Notes: generated from the letters alone by a model not told the origin. Positions 7,859 through 19,311 are shown, numbered from the stretch's first letter. The stretch is 64,000 bases of DNA from Streptomyces sp. NBC_01296 (GCF_035984415.1 NZ_CP130720.1:5394001-5458000); one strand, 5' to 3'. Made by a program: numbers and translations.

Positions 7859-9346
7859 ATGAGTGCCCTTGAACCCCGCGTGCCACAGCGCAGCGTGCCG
7901 GTCCCGCCCCAGCCCCAGGGCGGGATTCTGGGGTCCGCGTACCGGACGCTCAGTATCGGGATCATCTCCGTCATCTTTCTGATCGCCTTCGAGGCGACCG
8001 CCGTGGGGACGGCCATGCCCGTCGCCGCGCGGGAGCTGGAGGGGATCGGGCTGTACGCCTTCGCCTTCTCCGCCTACTTCACCACCAGCCTCTTCGGGAT
8101 GGTGCTGTCCGGGCAGTGGGCCGACAGGGAGGGGCCGTTGCGGCCGCTGACCGTCGGGATCGGGGGCTTCGCCGCCGGGCTGGTGCTCGCGGGCACCGCC
8201 GGGGACATGTGGGTGTTCGTCCTCGGGCGGGCCGTGCAGGGGTTCGGGGGCGGGCTCGTCATCGTCGCCCTGTACGTCGTGGTGAGCCGGGCGTACGAGG
8301 AGCGGCTGCGGCCCGCGATCATGGCCGCCTTCGCCGCGAGCTGGGTGGTGCCGTCGATCGTCGGACCGCTGGCCGCGGGGACCGTGACCGAGCACCTCGG
8401 CTGGCGCTGGGTGTTCCTCGGCATACCGGCGCTGGTCGTCGTCCCGCTGGTCGTGGCCCTGCCGGCGATACGGCGGACCGCGTCCGGGCCGGTGGATCCG
8501 GACGCGCCGCCCGCCGCCCTCGACCGGCGGCGGATCCGGCTGGCGCTCGGGATCTCCGTCGGGGCGGGGCTGTTGCAGTACGCCGCCCAGGACCTGCGGT
8601 GGCTGTCGCTGCTCCCGGCCGCGGCCGGTACGGCGCTGCTGGTGCCCGCCGTACGGGGGCTGCTGCCGCGCGGGACCTACCTGGCGCGGCGGGGGCTGCC
8701 GTCGGTGGTGCTGCTGCGCGGGGTGGCCGCGGGGTCGTTCATCGCGGCGGAGAGCTTCGTGCCGCTGATGCTGGTCACCCAGCGGGGGCTGAGCCCGACG
8801 CTGGCCGGGTTCTCGCTGGCGGCGGGCGGGGTGACCTGGGCGGGCGGCTCGTGGCTGCAGTCGAAGGGACGGATGGCGCCGTACCGGGAACGGCTGATGG
8901 TCGCAGGCATGGTGCTCGTGGCCTTCGCCATCGCCGCGGCCCCGGCCGTGCTGATCGAGTCCGTGCCGGTGTGGACGCTGGCCGCCGCGTGGGCGGTGGG
9001 GTGCCTGGGGATGGGGCTGGTGATCGGCTCTACGAGCGTGCTGCTGCTGAAGCTCTCGGCGCCGGAGGAGGCGGGGGCCAATTCCGCTGCGCTGCAGATC
9101 TCGGACGCGCTGGCCAATGTGGTGCTGCTGGCGGCGGGGGGCGCGGCGTTCGCCGCGCTGGGCGGGGGAGCGGTGGGGGCCGCACATGCCGTGACCGGTG
9201 ATGCGGCGTCGGGTTCGCACCCGGGGGCGTTCGTCGTGGTGTTCCTGCCGATGGCCGCGGTGGCGCTGGTGGGGGCCTGGGTTGCGACCCGCCTCCACGC
9301 CGATGGGTCCCGACCCGGGCCGGTGCCTGCGCAGGCGCAGGCGTAG
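7859..9346 (+). CDS. MFS transporter (drug/metabolite exporter)
   Basis: 495 residues from ATG 7859, chosen because the frame before it lacks hydrophobic content and the next residues lead straight into helix 1. There are about 12-14 hydrophobic helices. The loop after helix 2 carries the MFS motif A-like GQWADREGPLRPL. The sequence FEATAVGTAMPVAARELEG in helix 1 and GFGGGLVIVALYVVVSRAYE in helix 4 resemble the drug:H+ antiporter families. The gene is monocistronic, with ~180 nt of non-coding sequence upstream and a GC-rich intergenic repeat downstream. The substrate is unknown. Confidence 0.85.
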   Translation: MSALEPRVPQRSVPVPPQPQGGILGSAYRTLSIGIISVIFLIAFEATAVGTAMPVAARELEGIGLYAFAFSAYFTTSLFGMVLSGQWADREGPLRPLTVGIGGFAAGLVLAGTAGDMWVFVLGRAVQGFGGGLVIVALYVVVSRAYEERLRPAIMAAFAASWVVPSIVGPLAAGTVTEHLGWRWVFLGIPALVVVPLVVALPAIRRTASGPVDPDAPPAALDRRRIRLALGISVGAGLLQYAAQDLRWLSLLPAAAGTALLVPAVRGLLPRGTYLARRGLPSVVLLRGVAAGSFIAAESFVPLMLVTQRGLSPTLAGFSLAAGGVTWAGGSWLQSKGRMAPYRERLMVAGMVLVAFAIAAAPAVLIESVPVWTLAAAWAVGCLGMGLVIGSTSVLLLKLSAPEEAGANSAALQISDALANVVLLAAGGAAFAALGGGAVGAAHAVTGDAASGSHPGAFVVVFLPMAAVALVGAWVATRLHADGSRPGPVPAQAQA

Positions 9347-9384
9347 GCGGACCCTGCCGCGGGCCGCTGGGGGCTCCGCCCCCG

Positions 9385-9421
9385 GACCCCCGCGCCTCGA
9401 ACGCCGGCGGGGCTGGATCGG
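9385..9421. repeat. 37-nt intergenic repeat, copy 1
   Basis: A GC-rich 37-nt block just downstream of the MFS stop codon. It matches the block at 17625-17661, downstream of hppD, with two differences. The shared core contains CGCGCCTCGA and CGCCGGCGGGGC. Such elements are common after genes in streptomycetes and probably form hairpins that help end transcription. Confidence 0.65.
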
Positions 9422-9434
9422 CCCGGCGGGCCGG

Positions 9435-9494
9435 ATGACCGTGACCGTGACCGTGACCGTGACCGTGACCGGGATCGGGATCGGGATCGGGATC
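9435..9494. repeat. Two back-to-back hexamer microsatellites
   Basis: Five perfect GTGACC units (9441-9470), preceded by a variant ATGACC, are followed without a gap by four perfect GGGATC units (9471-9494). Immediately after come short GCGGCAT/GCGGCGT repeats (~9497-9527). The tracts lie in the non-coding interval between the MFS and helicase genes. They read as Thr-Val and Ile-Pro dipeptide repeats on the minus strand, but no gene is likely there. Confidence 0.9.
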
Positions 9495-9589
9495 GGCGTG
9501 CGGCATGCGGCATGCGGCGTGCGGCGTCTGATCCACGCCGAGGTGCCGGATCCGGCCCGGGGCGCTGTCTCGCCGGCGCTCAGAGCGTC

Positions 9590-9738
9590 GCGCTGCGCGC
9601 ATCCCGTCTGCTGGAGTCCGCCGTGCACCGGCCGCGGGCCCGGATGTCCGGTACGCCGCGTACGGCCTGGTCATCGACGGCGCGGCCGGCGGCGAGGCCG
9701 ATGTGGCCCGTATCGCCGAGCGGTTGCGCCGGATGTGA
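9590..9738 (+). other. Possible gene remnant in the 9347-9865 gap
   Basis: Between the repeats and the helicase gene, one frame reads VALRASRLLESAVHR (~9588-9632) and a second frame reads YAAYGLVIDGAAGGEADVAR and ends at TGA 9736-9738. Both pieces look protein-like (helical, G/C-ended codons), but no single frame joins them. A frameshifted remnant of a short gene is possible; chance open reading is equally possible. The rest of the 9347-9865 interval shows only repeats. Confidence 0.25.
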
Positions 9739-9865
9739 CGCTCACCGCACCCGCCGAGGTCACGGGCCTGTCCCTCCGCGAGGGGCCGGCCGGCCCCGGT
9801 AGGGTGGCCCGGTTGTCCTACGTACGACCGCCGCCGCCAGCCGCCGAGAGCCCGAACCGGAGACC

Positions 9866-11650
9866 GTGACTACTACCGCCTCCCACCACCTCTCACCCGC
9901 CTTCCCGGGCCGTGCCCCCTGGGGTACCGCCAGCAAGCTGCGCGCCTGGCAGCAGGGTGCGCTGGACCGGTACATCCAGACCCAGCCCCGCGACTTCCTC
10001 GCGGTCGCGACGCCCGGCGCAGGCAAGACGACCTTCGCGCTGACGCTCGCCTCCTGGCTGCTGCACCACCATGTCGTGCAGCAGGTGACCGTCGTCGCGC
10101 CGACCGAGCACCTGAAGAAGCAGTGGGCCGAGGCCGCCGCCCGGATAGGCATCCGGCTGGACCCGGAGTACTCCGCCGGGCCGCTGAGCAAGGACTACCA
10201 CGGGGTCGCCGTCACGTACGCGGGTGTGGGCGTGCGGCCGATGCTGCACCGCAACCGCTGCGAGCAGCGCAAGACCCTCGTCATCCTCGACGAGATCCAC
10301 CACGCCGGTGACTCGAAGTCCTGGGGCGAGGCCTGCCTCGAGGCCTTCGACCCGGCGACCCGGCGCCTCGCGCTGACCGGTACGCCCTTCCGGTCCGACA
10401 CCAACCCCATCCCCTTCGTCACGTACGAGGAAGGGAACGACGGGATCCGGCGGTCTTCCGCCGACTACACCTACGGGTACGGGAACGCCCTCGGCGACGG
10501 CGTCGTCCGGCCCGTGATCTTCCTGTCCTACAGCGGCAACATGCGCTGGCGCACCAAGGCCGGCGACGAGATCGCCGCCCGGCTCGGCGAGCCGATGACC
10601 AAGGACGCCATCTCCCAGGCCTGGCGCACCGCGCTGGACGCGCGCGGCGACTGGATGCCGAACGTGCTGCGCGCCGCCGACCAGCGGCTGACCGAGGTCC
10701 GCAAGGGCATCCCGGACGCGGGCGGGCTGGTCATCGCCTCCGACCAGGACTCGGCGCGCGCGTACGCCAAGCTGATCCGCGAGATCACCGGGACGAAGGC
10801 CACCCTCGTCCTGTCCGACGACACCGGCGCCTCGAAGAACATCGACACCTTCAGCGCCAACGACGACCGCTGGATGGTCGCCGTCCGCATGGTGTCCGAG
10901 GGCGTCGACGTACCGCGCCTCGCGGTCGGCGTGTACGCGACGACTATCTCGACCCCGCTGTTCTTCGCCCAGGCCGTCGGGCGTTTCGTGCGGTCGCGCA
11001 GGCGCGGCGAGACGGCTTCCGTGTTCCTCCCGACCATTCCCTATCTCCTCGGCTTCGCCAACGAGATGGAGGTCGAACGCGACCACGTCCTCGACAAGCC
11101 CAAGAAGAAGGGCGAGGACGACCCGTACGCCGAGTCCGAGAAGGAGATGGACGAGGCGAACCGGCAGGAGGACGAGGACACCGGCGAGGACGAGCAGATG
11201 TCTTTCGAGGCACTCGAGTCCGACGCCGTCTTCGACCGGGTGCTCTACGACGGCGCCGAGTTCGGCATGCAGGCGCACCCGGGCAGCGAGGAGGAGCAGG
11301 ACTACCTCGGCATCCCGGGTCTGCTGGAGCCGGACCAGGTGCAGATGCTGCTGCAGAAGCGGCAGTCGCGGCAGATCGCGCACAGCCGGCGCAAGCCGGA
11401 CGCGGAGGCGGACCTGCTGGAGCTGCCGGCCGACCGCCGGCCGGTGGTCTCGCACAAGGAGCTGCTGGAGCTGCGGAAGTCGCTGAACACGATGGTGGGG
11501 GCGTACGTCCACCAGAGCGGCAAGCCGCACGGCGTGATCCACACCGAGCTGCGGCGGGTGTGCGGCGGGCCGCCGAGCGCGGAGGCGACGGCGGGGCAGC
11601 TGCGGGAGCGGATCAAGAAGGTGCAGGAGTGGGCCACGCGGATGCGGTGA
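9866..11650 (+). CDS. DEAD/DEAH-box superfamily 2 helicase
   Basis: 594 residues from a GTG. Motif I (ATPGAGKTT), motif II (LDEIHH), motif III (LTGTPFRSD) and motif VI (QAVGRFVRSRR) of SF2 helicases are all present, with a UvrB/XPB-like two-domain layout. After residue ~415 comes a highly acidic Asp/Glu-rich insert, then a basic helical C-terminus. It is a stand-alone gene with a strong terminator 58 nt downstream. An XPB-like DNA helicase in repair or nucleoid maintenance is likely; the substrate is not evident. It is not next to restriction genes, so a housekeeping role is more likely than a defence role. Confidence 0.85.
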   Translation: MTTTASHHLSPAFPGRAPWGTASKLRAWQQGALDRYIQTQPRDFLAVATPGAGKTTFALTLASWLLHHHVVQQVTVVAPTEHLKKQWAEAAARIGIRLDPEYSAGPLSKDYHGVAVTYAGVGVRPMLHRNRCEQRKTLVILDEIHHAGDSKSWGEACLEAFDPATRRLALTGTPFRSDTNPIPFVTYEEGNDGIRRSSADYTYGYGNALGDGVVRPVIFLSYSGNMRWRTKAGDEIAARLGEPMTKDAISQAWRTALDARGDWMPNVLRAADQRLTEVRKGIPDAGGLVIASDQDSARAYAKLIREITGTKATLVLSDDTGASKNIDTFSANDDRWMVAVRMVSEGVDVPRLAVGVYATTISTPLFFAQAVGRFVRSRRRGETASVFLPTIPYLLGFANEMEVERDHVLDKPKKKGEDDPYAESEKEMDEANRQEDEDTGEDEQMSFEALESDAVFDRVLYDGAEFGMQAHPGSEEEQDYLGIPGLLEPDQVQMLLQKRQSRQIAHSRRKPDAEADLLELPADRRPVVSHKELLELRKSLNTMVGAYVHQSGKPHGVIHTELRRVCGGPPSAEATAGQLRERIKKVQEWATRMR

Positions 11651-11707
11651 GCCCGTCGTCCCCTTCTTCCCGTCCTTCCGTCCTTCCGTCCTCTGTTCGT
11701 ACGGACT

Positions 11708-11750
11708 GTGACCCGGGGTCCGTGCGGAGGTTCGCACGGACCCCGGTCAC
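11708..11750 (+). terminator. Strong hairpin terminator after the helicase gene
   Basis: The arms 11708-11726 and 11733-11750 pair over 18 bp with a single bulged C and a 6-nt loop (GAGGTT). No clear U-tract follows, as is usual in Streptomyces. The rest of 11751-12099 holds no gene; a -10-like TACTGT lies at 11946-11951. Confidence 0.8.
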
Positions 11751-12099
11751 GTTACGTGTCCGCCGGCGGGTCCGCGTACGGCGCTGCGGGGGTCGCGGAC
11801 TCGGGACCGGCGTCGGGGGGATCGCACAGGCACCGCCGGCGGGCCGAGGTCACGAATCGTCTCCGCGGGCGATCCTGAACCGGCACAAAGGGGTAGTTGG
11901 CGCCCGGATTCTGGACGAGGCCTTCCGCTGAGCGGACCCGCTCGCTACTGTCCCCGCATCGAACGCCCCGTGGCAGCGCCGCCGCGGGAGCGCAGCCGGT
12001 GCCATGGCCGCTACCGGCGGCCTCTCCGTGCGTCGCCGTGGGACCGGCGTCGTTCCATCCCGAGAGTCACCGCCGCTCACCGAGAGAGGGAGAGGCGTC

Positions 12100-12741
12100 G
12101 TGACCGCGGAAACCTCCCAGACTCTGGACCGAGGGCTCAGAGTCCTCAAACTGCTCGCCGACACCGACCACGGTCTGACCGTCACCGAGCTCTCCAACCG
12201 CCTCGGTGTGAACCGCACCGTGGTCTACCGCCTGCTGGCCACCCTCGAGCAGCACGCCCTGGTCCGCCGCGACCTCGGCGGCCGGGCCCGCGTCGGGCTC
12301 GGGGTGCTGCGGCTCGGGCGGCAGGTGCATCCGCTCGTGCGCGAGGCGGCCCTGCCGGCGCTGCGGTCCCTCGCCGAGGACATAGGCGCCACCGCGCACC
12401 TGACCCTCGTCGACGGCACCGAGGCGCTCGCCGTGGCCGTCGTCGAGCCGACCTGGACCGACTACCACGTGGCCTACCGGCCCGGATTCCGTCACCCGCT
12501 GGACCGCGGGGCAGCCGGGCGGGCCATTCTGGCGGCCCGTCAGGGCACGCTCACCGAGCCCGGCTACACGCTCACCCACGGGGAGCTCGAAGCGGGCGCC
12601 AGCGGCGCGGCAGCGCCCCTCGTGGGCATCACGGGACTGGAGGGCAGCGTGGGCGTCGTGATGCTGGCCGACGCCGTGCCCGAGCGGGTCGGCCCGCGCG
12701 TCGTGGACGCAGCCCGCGAGGTCGCCGACGCCCTGCGCTGA
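12100..12741 (+). CDS. hpdR: IclR-family transcriptional regulator, likely HpdR-type repressor of tyrosine degradation
   Basis: 213 residues from the GTG preceded by GAGAGGGAGAGG. Residues ~5-60 form the IclR winged helix (LDRGLRVLKLLADTDHGLTV, then SNRLGVNRTVVYRLLATLE). The remainder is the GAF-like effector domain (AHLTLVDGTEALAV). In S. coelicolor, hppD is reported to be repressed by the IclR protein HpdR and activated by the AsnC protein HpdA. Here an IclR gene lies 4.3 kb from hppD, an hpdA-like gene is next to hppD, and the locus is otherwise like that of S. coelicolor. The family call is firm; the HpdR identity rests on position. Confidence 0.7.
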   Translation: MTAETSQTLDRGLRVLKLLADTDHGLTVTELSNRLGVNRTVVYRLLATLEQHALVRRDLGGRARVGLGVLRLGRQVHPLVREAALPALRSLAEDIGATAHLTLVDGTEALAVAVVEPTWTDYHVAYRPGFRHPLDRGAAGRAILAARQGTLTEPGYTLTHGELEAGASGAAAPLVGITGLEGSVGVVMLADAVPERVGPRVVDAAREVADALR

Positions 12742-12810
12742 CGCCCTGCGCCGGGGGGTGGCGGGATGGCGGGGCGTGGGCGCGTCGGGGACGCCCGATA
12801 GATTGGGCGG

Positions 12811-13608
12811 GTGCTCTCTCGCCTCACACGTCTGCCGCGTCCCGCCGCCCTGGCCGTCTGCGCCGTGCCCGTGCTCGGGCTGTTCGCCGCCGCGGCCTTC
12901 GCGCCGCTGCCCTTCGTGATCGCCCAGCCGGGCCTCACGGCCGACGTGCTCGGCGCCCGCGACGGCAAGCCCGTGATCACCGTGACGGGCGCCCCGACCC
13001 GGCAGACCACGGGCCAGCTCCGGATGACCACCATCCAGGCCACCGGTCCCTCCACCACCGTGACCCTGCCCGAGCTCGTCGACGACTGGTTCGACAGCAG
13101 CCGGGCGGTCATGCCCAAGGAGGCGGTCTACCCCTCGGGCGGAAGCGACAAGGAGATCGAGGCGCACAACCTGGAGGAAATGGCCACGTCGCAGTCGGCG
13201 GCCACCCAGGCCGCCCTCGGCTACCTCCACAAGGACCCGAAGGACGTGAAGGTCCAGCTCAACCTCGCCGATGTGGGCGGCCCGAGCGCCGGCCTGCTCT
13301 TCTCCCTCGGCATCGTGAACAAGCTCGACGGCGACGGCAGCGGCGGCGATCTGACCGGCGGCCGCACCATCGCCGGTACGGGCACCATCAGTGCGGACGG
13401 CAAGGTCGGCGCGGTCGGCGGCGTGGCCCTGAAGACCCAGGCCGCGCAGCGCGACGGGGCGAGCGTGTTCCTCGTACCGGAGGCCGAGTGCGCCGACGCG
13501 CAGACCGAACTCCCCGAGGGGCTCCGGCTGGTCCCCGTCCGTACGCTGACGGACGCGGTGCAGGCGCTGCGTGCGCTCAGCCGGGGAGAGCCGGTTCCGT
13601 CCTGCTGA
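12811..13608 (+). CDS. Secreted/membrane-anchored Lon-fold serine protease (family S16)
   Basis: 265 residues from a GTG that is probably leaderless: a TAGATT -10 lies at 12799-12804. An N-terminal hydrophobic segment (~12-37) acts as signal or anchor. The C-terminal half is the Lon proteolytic domain with catalytic Ser159 (GGPSAG) and Lys208 (GGVALKTQAA), but there is no AAA ATPase. The layout resembles YlbL/YlbL-like S16 proteases, although an obvious PDZ domain is not seen. It would cleave or process proteins outside the membrane without ATP. Its 3' end overlaps the convergent MFS gene by 32 nt. Confidence 0.85.
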   Translation: MLSRLTRLPRPAALAVCAVPVLGLFAAAAFAPLPFVIAQPGLTADVLGARDGKPVITVTGAPTRQTTGQLRMTTIQATGPSTTVTLPELVDDWFDSSRAVMPKEAVYPSGGSDKEIEAHNLEEMATSQSAATQAALGYLHKDPKDVKVQLNLADVGGPSAGLLFSLGIVNKLDGDGSGGDLTGGRTIAGTGTISADGKVGAVGGVALKTQAAQRDGASVFLVPEAECADAQTELPEGLRLVPVRTLTDAVQALRALSRGEPVPSC

Positions 13609-14860
13609 CCTCGGTGGCGGCGGCGGAGCCGACCGGCTCCGGTGCGCGCTCCATCGTGCGCCAGGCCGGGAAGACCAGCGGCGCGAGCGTGGTCAGCAGA
13701 TAGACGCCGCCGAACAGCAGCAGGGCCGGCGTCGCCCCGAGCCCGTCGACGAGCAGGCCCGCCGCGAGCCCGCCCAGCGGCATGGTCAGCTCGCAGCCCG
13801 CGGTGGTCACGCCCGAGACGCGGCTGCGCAGCTCGTCCGGGACCCTCTCGTACAGCACGGTGGTCAGGATCGGGTTGAGCATGCCCGCACCGAACCCGGA
13901 CAGCGCCATCGTCACCGCGAGCGGCAGCGGGGTGTCGGTGAAGGCGGCCACCGCGTACCGGGGCGCACCGCACAGCAGGAAGGCCGTCGTGTACACGGTC
14001 CGGCGGGAGAACCGCTCGCCCCACACCCCGTAGAGCAGGGCGCCCAGCAGCGCGAAGCCGCCGAAGAGGGACACGAGCAGGCCGACCGCGGCGGCGCCGC
14101 CGAGGGCCTCGCGGCCGTGCACGGGCAGCAGGACCGCGGACCAGCCCTGGTCCAGGCCGTTGGTCATCATCACCATCACGGTGATGCCGGCCAGCAGCCG
14201 CGAGCGGGTGAGGAAGCTCCAGCCCTCGGCCAGTTCGGCCCGGTAGCCGGCGAAGGAGATCTTCCCGGTGGCCCGCTGCGGCTCCGCGGCCGGGACCCCG
14301 CGCAGGAACGCGGTGACCAGCAGCGCCGACACGGCGAAGGTGGCCGCGTCCAGCAGCAGGGCGGACTCGGCCCCGAACACCGCGATCAGTACGCCGGCCA
14401 GCGCGGCCCCGATCATCCGGGCTCCGCGGGAGACGGCGTCGTACAGGCTCGCCGCCCGGGCCACGGTGGTGCCGGCGTGCTCGGCGAGGTCCGGCAGCAG
14501 GACGCCGCGGGCGGTCAGGCCGGGCGTGTGGACGAGGCCCCCGACGGCCATCAGCGCGCACAGCATCCAGAACTCCAGCGCGCCCGCGTAGTGCAGCAGC
14601 GGGATCGCGCCGACCGAGACGGCGCAGATGAGGTCGGAGGCCGCCGAGACCCGGCGGCGGCCGATCCGGTCGATGACGGGGCCGCCGACGAGCGCGGCGA
14701 CGACGACGGGCAGGGTGGCGCAGAAGGCGACGACCCCGGCCCGGCCGGCGCTGCCCGTGGTCTGGAGCACGAACCACGGGACGCCGATCAGGGTGAGTGA
14801 ACTCCCGGCTATCGAAACGGTGTTGGCGGCGAGGACGGCCGCGAACGGGCGACGGCTCAT
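13577..14860 (-). CDS. MFS transporter in an ArsR-controlled operon
   Basis: 427 residues with about 12 transmembrane helices. The motif A-like GGPVIDRIGRRRVSAASD follows helix 2, and a half-repeat (LLYGVWGERFSRRTVY) follows helix 8. The family is the macrolide/enterobactin-exporter-like MFS with short loops. The start overlaps the stop of the small upstream gene by 4 nt (ATGA), so it belongs to an operon arsR-like gene / small gene / transporter. Efflux of a compound sensed by the ArsR-type regulator is the likely job. The 3' end overlaps the S16 protease gene on the other strand. Confidence 0.85.
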   Translation of the reverse strand: MSRRPFAAVLAANTVSIAGSSLTLIGVPWFVLQTTGSAGRAGVVAFCATLPVVVAALVGGPVIDRIGRRRVSAASDLICAVSVGAIPLLHYAGALEFWMLCALMAVGGLVHTPGLTARGVLLPDLAEHAGTTVARAASLYDAVSRGARMIGAALAGVLIAVFGAESALLLDAATFAVSALLVTAFLRGVPAAEPQRATGKISFAGYRAELAEGWSFLTRSRLLAGITVMVMMTNGLDQGWSAVLLPVHGREALGGAAAVGLLVSLFGGFALLGALLYGVWGERFSRRTVYTTAFLLCGAPRYAVAAFTDTPLPLAVTMALSGFGAGMLNPILTTVLYERVPDELRSRVSGVTTAGCELTMPLGGLAAGLLVDGLGATPALLLFGGVYLLTTLAPLVFPAWRTMERAPEPVGSAAATEVSRTEPALPG

Positions 14861-15069
14861 GCGGCGTGCGGGATGCGGGCGTGGAGGTGGGCAGGCTGGA
14901 TCAGCCGGGTCCCGGCGCTGACGAGGGCCTCGCCGAGCAGGTTGCGCAGGGAGGGGGCGGCCGGGGCGGTCTCGCGGGCGAGGTGCCAGGCGGCGGCCGC
15001 GGCGGCGAGTTCGGCGGTACGGGCGGCGTGCGTCTCGGCGTGGATCTCGGCGGGCGGGAAGGCGTGCAC
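14857..15069 (-). CDS. Small hypothetical protein between the ArsR and MFS genes
   Basis: 70 residues starting at GTG 15069 with AAGGAG about 8 nt upstream, overlapping the MFS start (ATGA). It is Ala- and His-rich, begins with MHAFPPAEIHAETHAAR and is predicted helical and soluble. Three His residues near each N- and C-terminal end could bind metal, but this is speculation. The strong ribosome site and tight coupling on both sides make it a real gene. Confidence 0.7.
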   Translation of the reverse strand: MHAFPPAEIHAETHAARTAELAAAAAAWHLARETAPAAPSLRNLLGEALVSAGTRLIQPAHLHARIPHAA

Positions 15070-15130
15070 GGCAGGACTCCTTCTGCGGGAACGGGAGGAA
15101 AGCGGGGGCGAGGCGGGGGCGAGGTTGCGG

Positions 15131-17556
<2,426 letters not shown>

Positions 17557-17624
17557 GTCGCGGGTCCCGGGCCCCTGGCGCTGCCTTCGGCGCCGGGGGC
17601 TCTGCCGTTGCCGGGGGCTTCCCA

Positions 17625-17661
17625 GACCCCCGCGCCTCGAGCGCCGGCGGGGCCGGATCGG
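17625..17661. repeat. 37-nt intergenic repeat, copy 2
   Basis: This is the second copy of the block at 9385-9421 (two mismatches), between the convergent ends of hppD and the TPR gene. It is placed like a transcription-ending element. Confidence 0.65.
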
Positions 17662-17670
17662 CCGGCTGCC

Positions 17671-19215
17671 TCAGGCTTTGGCTGGGCTGGGTTTGCCGGG
17701 CGACGGGCTCGGCTTCGGTTTCGGTTTGGCCGCCGGGGCCGGGGGCTTGGATTTGGCCGCCTTCGGGAGGTCCGGGGCCACCCATGGTTTGGTCGGCTGC
17801 ATGTTCTCCGGGCCGCCCGCCGGCGGCTGGCCGATCGAGGCGAGTGCCTCCTTCGCCAGCGGGACCCGGACGGGGGAGAACCGCGGGTTCGTGCGCAGCG
17901 CCTCCTGCAGGTGGCGCCGGGCCCCCGCGTCGTCGCCCAGACCCCGCTCGATCATCGCGCGGTGGTAGGCGAAGTCCGCGCTCCGCGCCCCCCGCTCCGT
18001 CGACTTCTTCGCGTACTCCAGCGCCCCCGCGTCGTCGCCCGTCTTGTGCAGCGCCCACGCCAGCGCATCCGCCACCTGCATGTTCTTGTGCCGCGACCAC
18101 TCCTGCGTCAGCCGCCGCACGGCCACCCCCGGATCCCCGTGGTCCGCCTCGAACAGGCCGAGGACCACCGCCTCGTTCACCCCGTCCGCCGCGCCCCGCC
18201 CGGCCGCAGCACGCAGCATCTCGTACGGCGCCTTCGCCTCCTCGCCGCGCCCCAGCGCATCCAGCAGCTCGCCCAGCTCCAGCGCCAGCCGCGGCTCCTG
18301 CGCCCGGCCCAGCGCCATCCGGTAGTCCCGGACCGCTTCCCCGCCCCGGCCCAGCCCGGCCAGCGCCCTGCCCCGGCCGCCCAGCGCCTGCGCCTGCGCC
18401 GGGTCCGCCCGCAGCGCACCCTCGTACTGGCGCAGCGCCTCCGCGGCGTCCCCCCGCTCCCAGGCCAGCTCCCCGAGCCGGAACAGCACGTACGCCTTCT
18501 CCGCCGGCGATTTCGCCGCGCCTCCCGCGTGCTCCATCGCCATCGTCGCGTCCTCGCGCCAGCCGCGGTCCCGGTACACCTGGGAGGCCCGGATGAACGC
18601 CGCCAGCCCCGGCCGCAGGTCCACCAGCCGCTCCATCGACCGCTCGGCGGCCTTGTAGTCGCCGAGGCCCGTGTACGCGTCCACCAGCACCGGGTACGCC
18701 GTCCACCGCTTCGGCGCCTGCGCCCGTACGAGCTCGCCCCACTTCTTCCCGGTCCCGAAGTCGCCCCGGGCGTTGGCCAGCGTGCCCATGCCCGTCATCG
18801 CGTCGAAGTTGCCCTTCTCGGCCGGGCGGATCTCCAGCGACCGCTTCAGCGCCTTCTCCGCCTTCGGGTACCAGGCCGGCTCCGCCGTCCGGCGCGCCTG
18901 CTCGAGGTACGCCGCCCCGAGCACCGCCCAGGACGCGTCGTCCTTCTCGTGCCCCGCGACCCACTTCTCCCGGTCCGCGACCAGCGCCGTCAGGTCCACC
19001 GCCGCCGCCGGCGCACCCATGCCGACCGCCGAGGCGGCCCGCTCGGTGGGCCCGGGCGGGCGCGCGTCGTCGCCCTGGCGGGCCGGCCGGATCAGCAGGG
19101 CCCCGGCGATCAGGACCACCGCGACCCCGGCCGCCACGAGCGTCTTGCGGCCGGTGAAGGTCACGGGTGGCGCGGGCTGCTGCGCTTCCTCGTCGATTCG
19201 GTCGATACGGTCCAT
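17671..19215 (-). CDS. Membrane-anchored tetratricopeptide-repeat protein
   Basis: 514 residues. ATG 19215 is preferred; an in-frame TTG lies 18 nt upstream. Residues ~25-45 are a transmembrane anchor (LVAAGVAVVLIAGALLI). From ~75 to ~450 there are about ten TPR-like helical pairs with the usual Ala/Gly/Leu/Tyr spacing, for example ALEYAKKSTERGARSADFAY. The C-terminal ~50 residues are Lys/Pro-rich and disordered. The bulk of the protein probably faces outside and acts as a scaffold. It is divergent from the oxidase gene, with 96 nt between starts. Confidence 0.85.
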   Translation of the reverse strand: MDRIDRIDEEAQQPAPPVTFTGRKTLVAAGVAVVLIAGALLIRPARQGDDARPPGPTERAASAVGMGAPAAAVDLTALVADREKWVAGHEKDDASWAVLGAAYLEQARRTAEPAWYPKAEKALKRSLEIRPAEKGNFDAMTGMGTLANARGDFGTGKKWGELVRAQAPKRWTAYPVLVDAYTGLGDYKAAERSMERLVDLRPGLAAFIRASQVYRDRGWREDATMAMEHAGGAAKSPAEKAYVLFRLGELAWERGDAAEALRQYEGALRADPAQAQALGGRGRALAGLGRGGEAVRDYRMALGRAQEPRLALELGELLDALGRGEEAKAPYEMLRAAAGRGAADGVNEAVVLGLFEADHGDPGVAVRRLTQEWSRHKNMQVADALAWALHKTGDDAGALEYAKKSTERGARSADFAYHRAMIERGLGDDAGARRHLQEALRTNPRFSPVRVPLAKEALASIGQPPAGGPENMQPTKPWVAPDLPKAAKSKPPAPAAKPKPKPSPSPGKPSPAKA

Positions 19216-19311
19216 GGGGTCACTGTGCGTCAATATGATGAGTTAGCCGAGGTGTCCGAAGCCCGTCGCGGCCGTGTTCACACCGATGGCCCCCGGTGTC
19301 ACGCTGGGCCC

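Noticed and set aside
7694-9628. Long minus-strand frame with Thr-Val and Ile-Pro dipeptide repeats
   Set aside because: It is antisense to the MFS transporter, has no ribosome site and extreme Arg/Pro/His composition; the dipeptides come from the hexamer microsatellites.
17608-19311. A very long open frame running into the FAD oxidase gene (over 1000 codons in total)
   Set aside because: The upstream part is the antisense of the TPR gene and is a string of Arg/Pro codons; the oxidase homology begins at the ATG near 19312.
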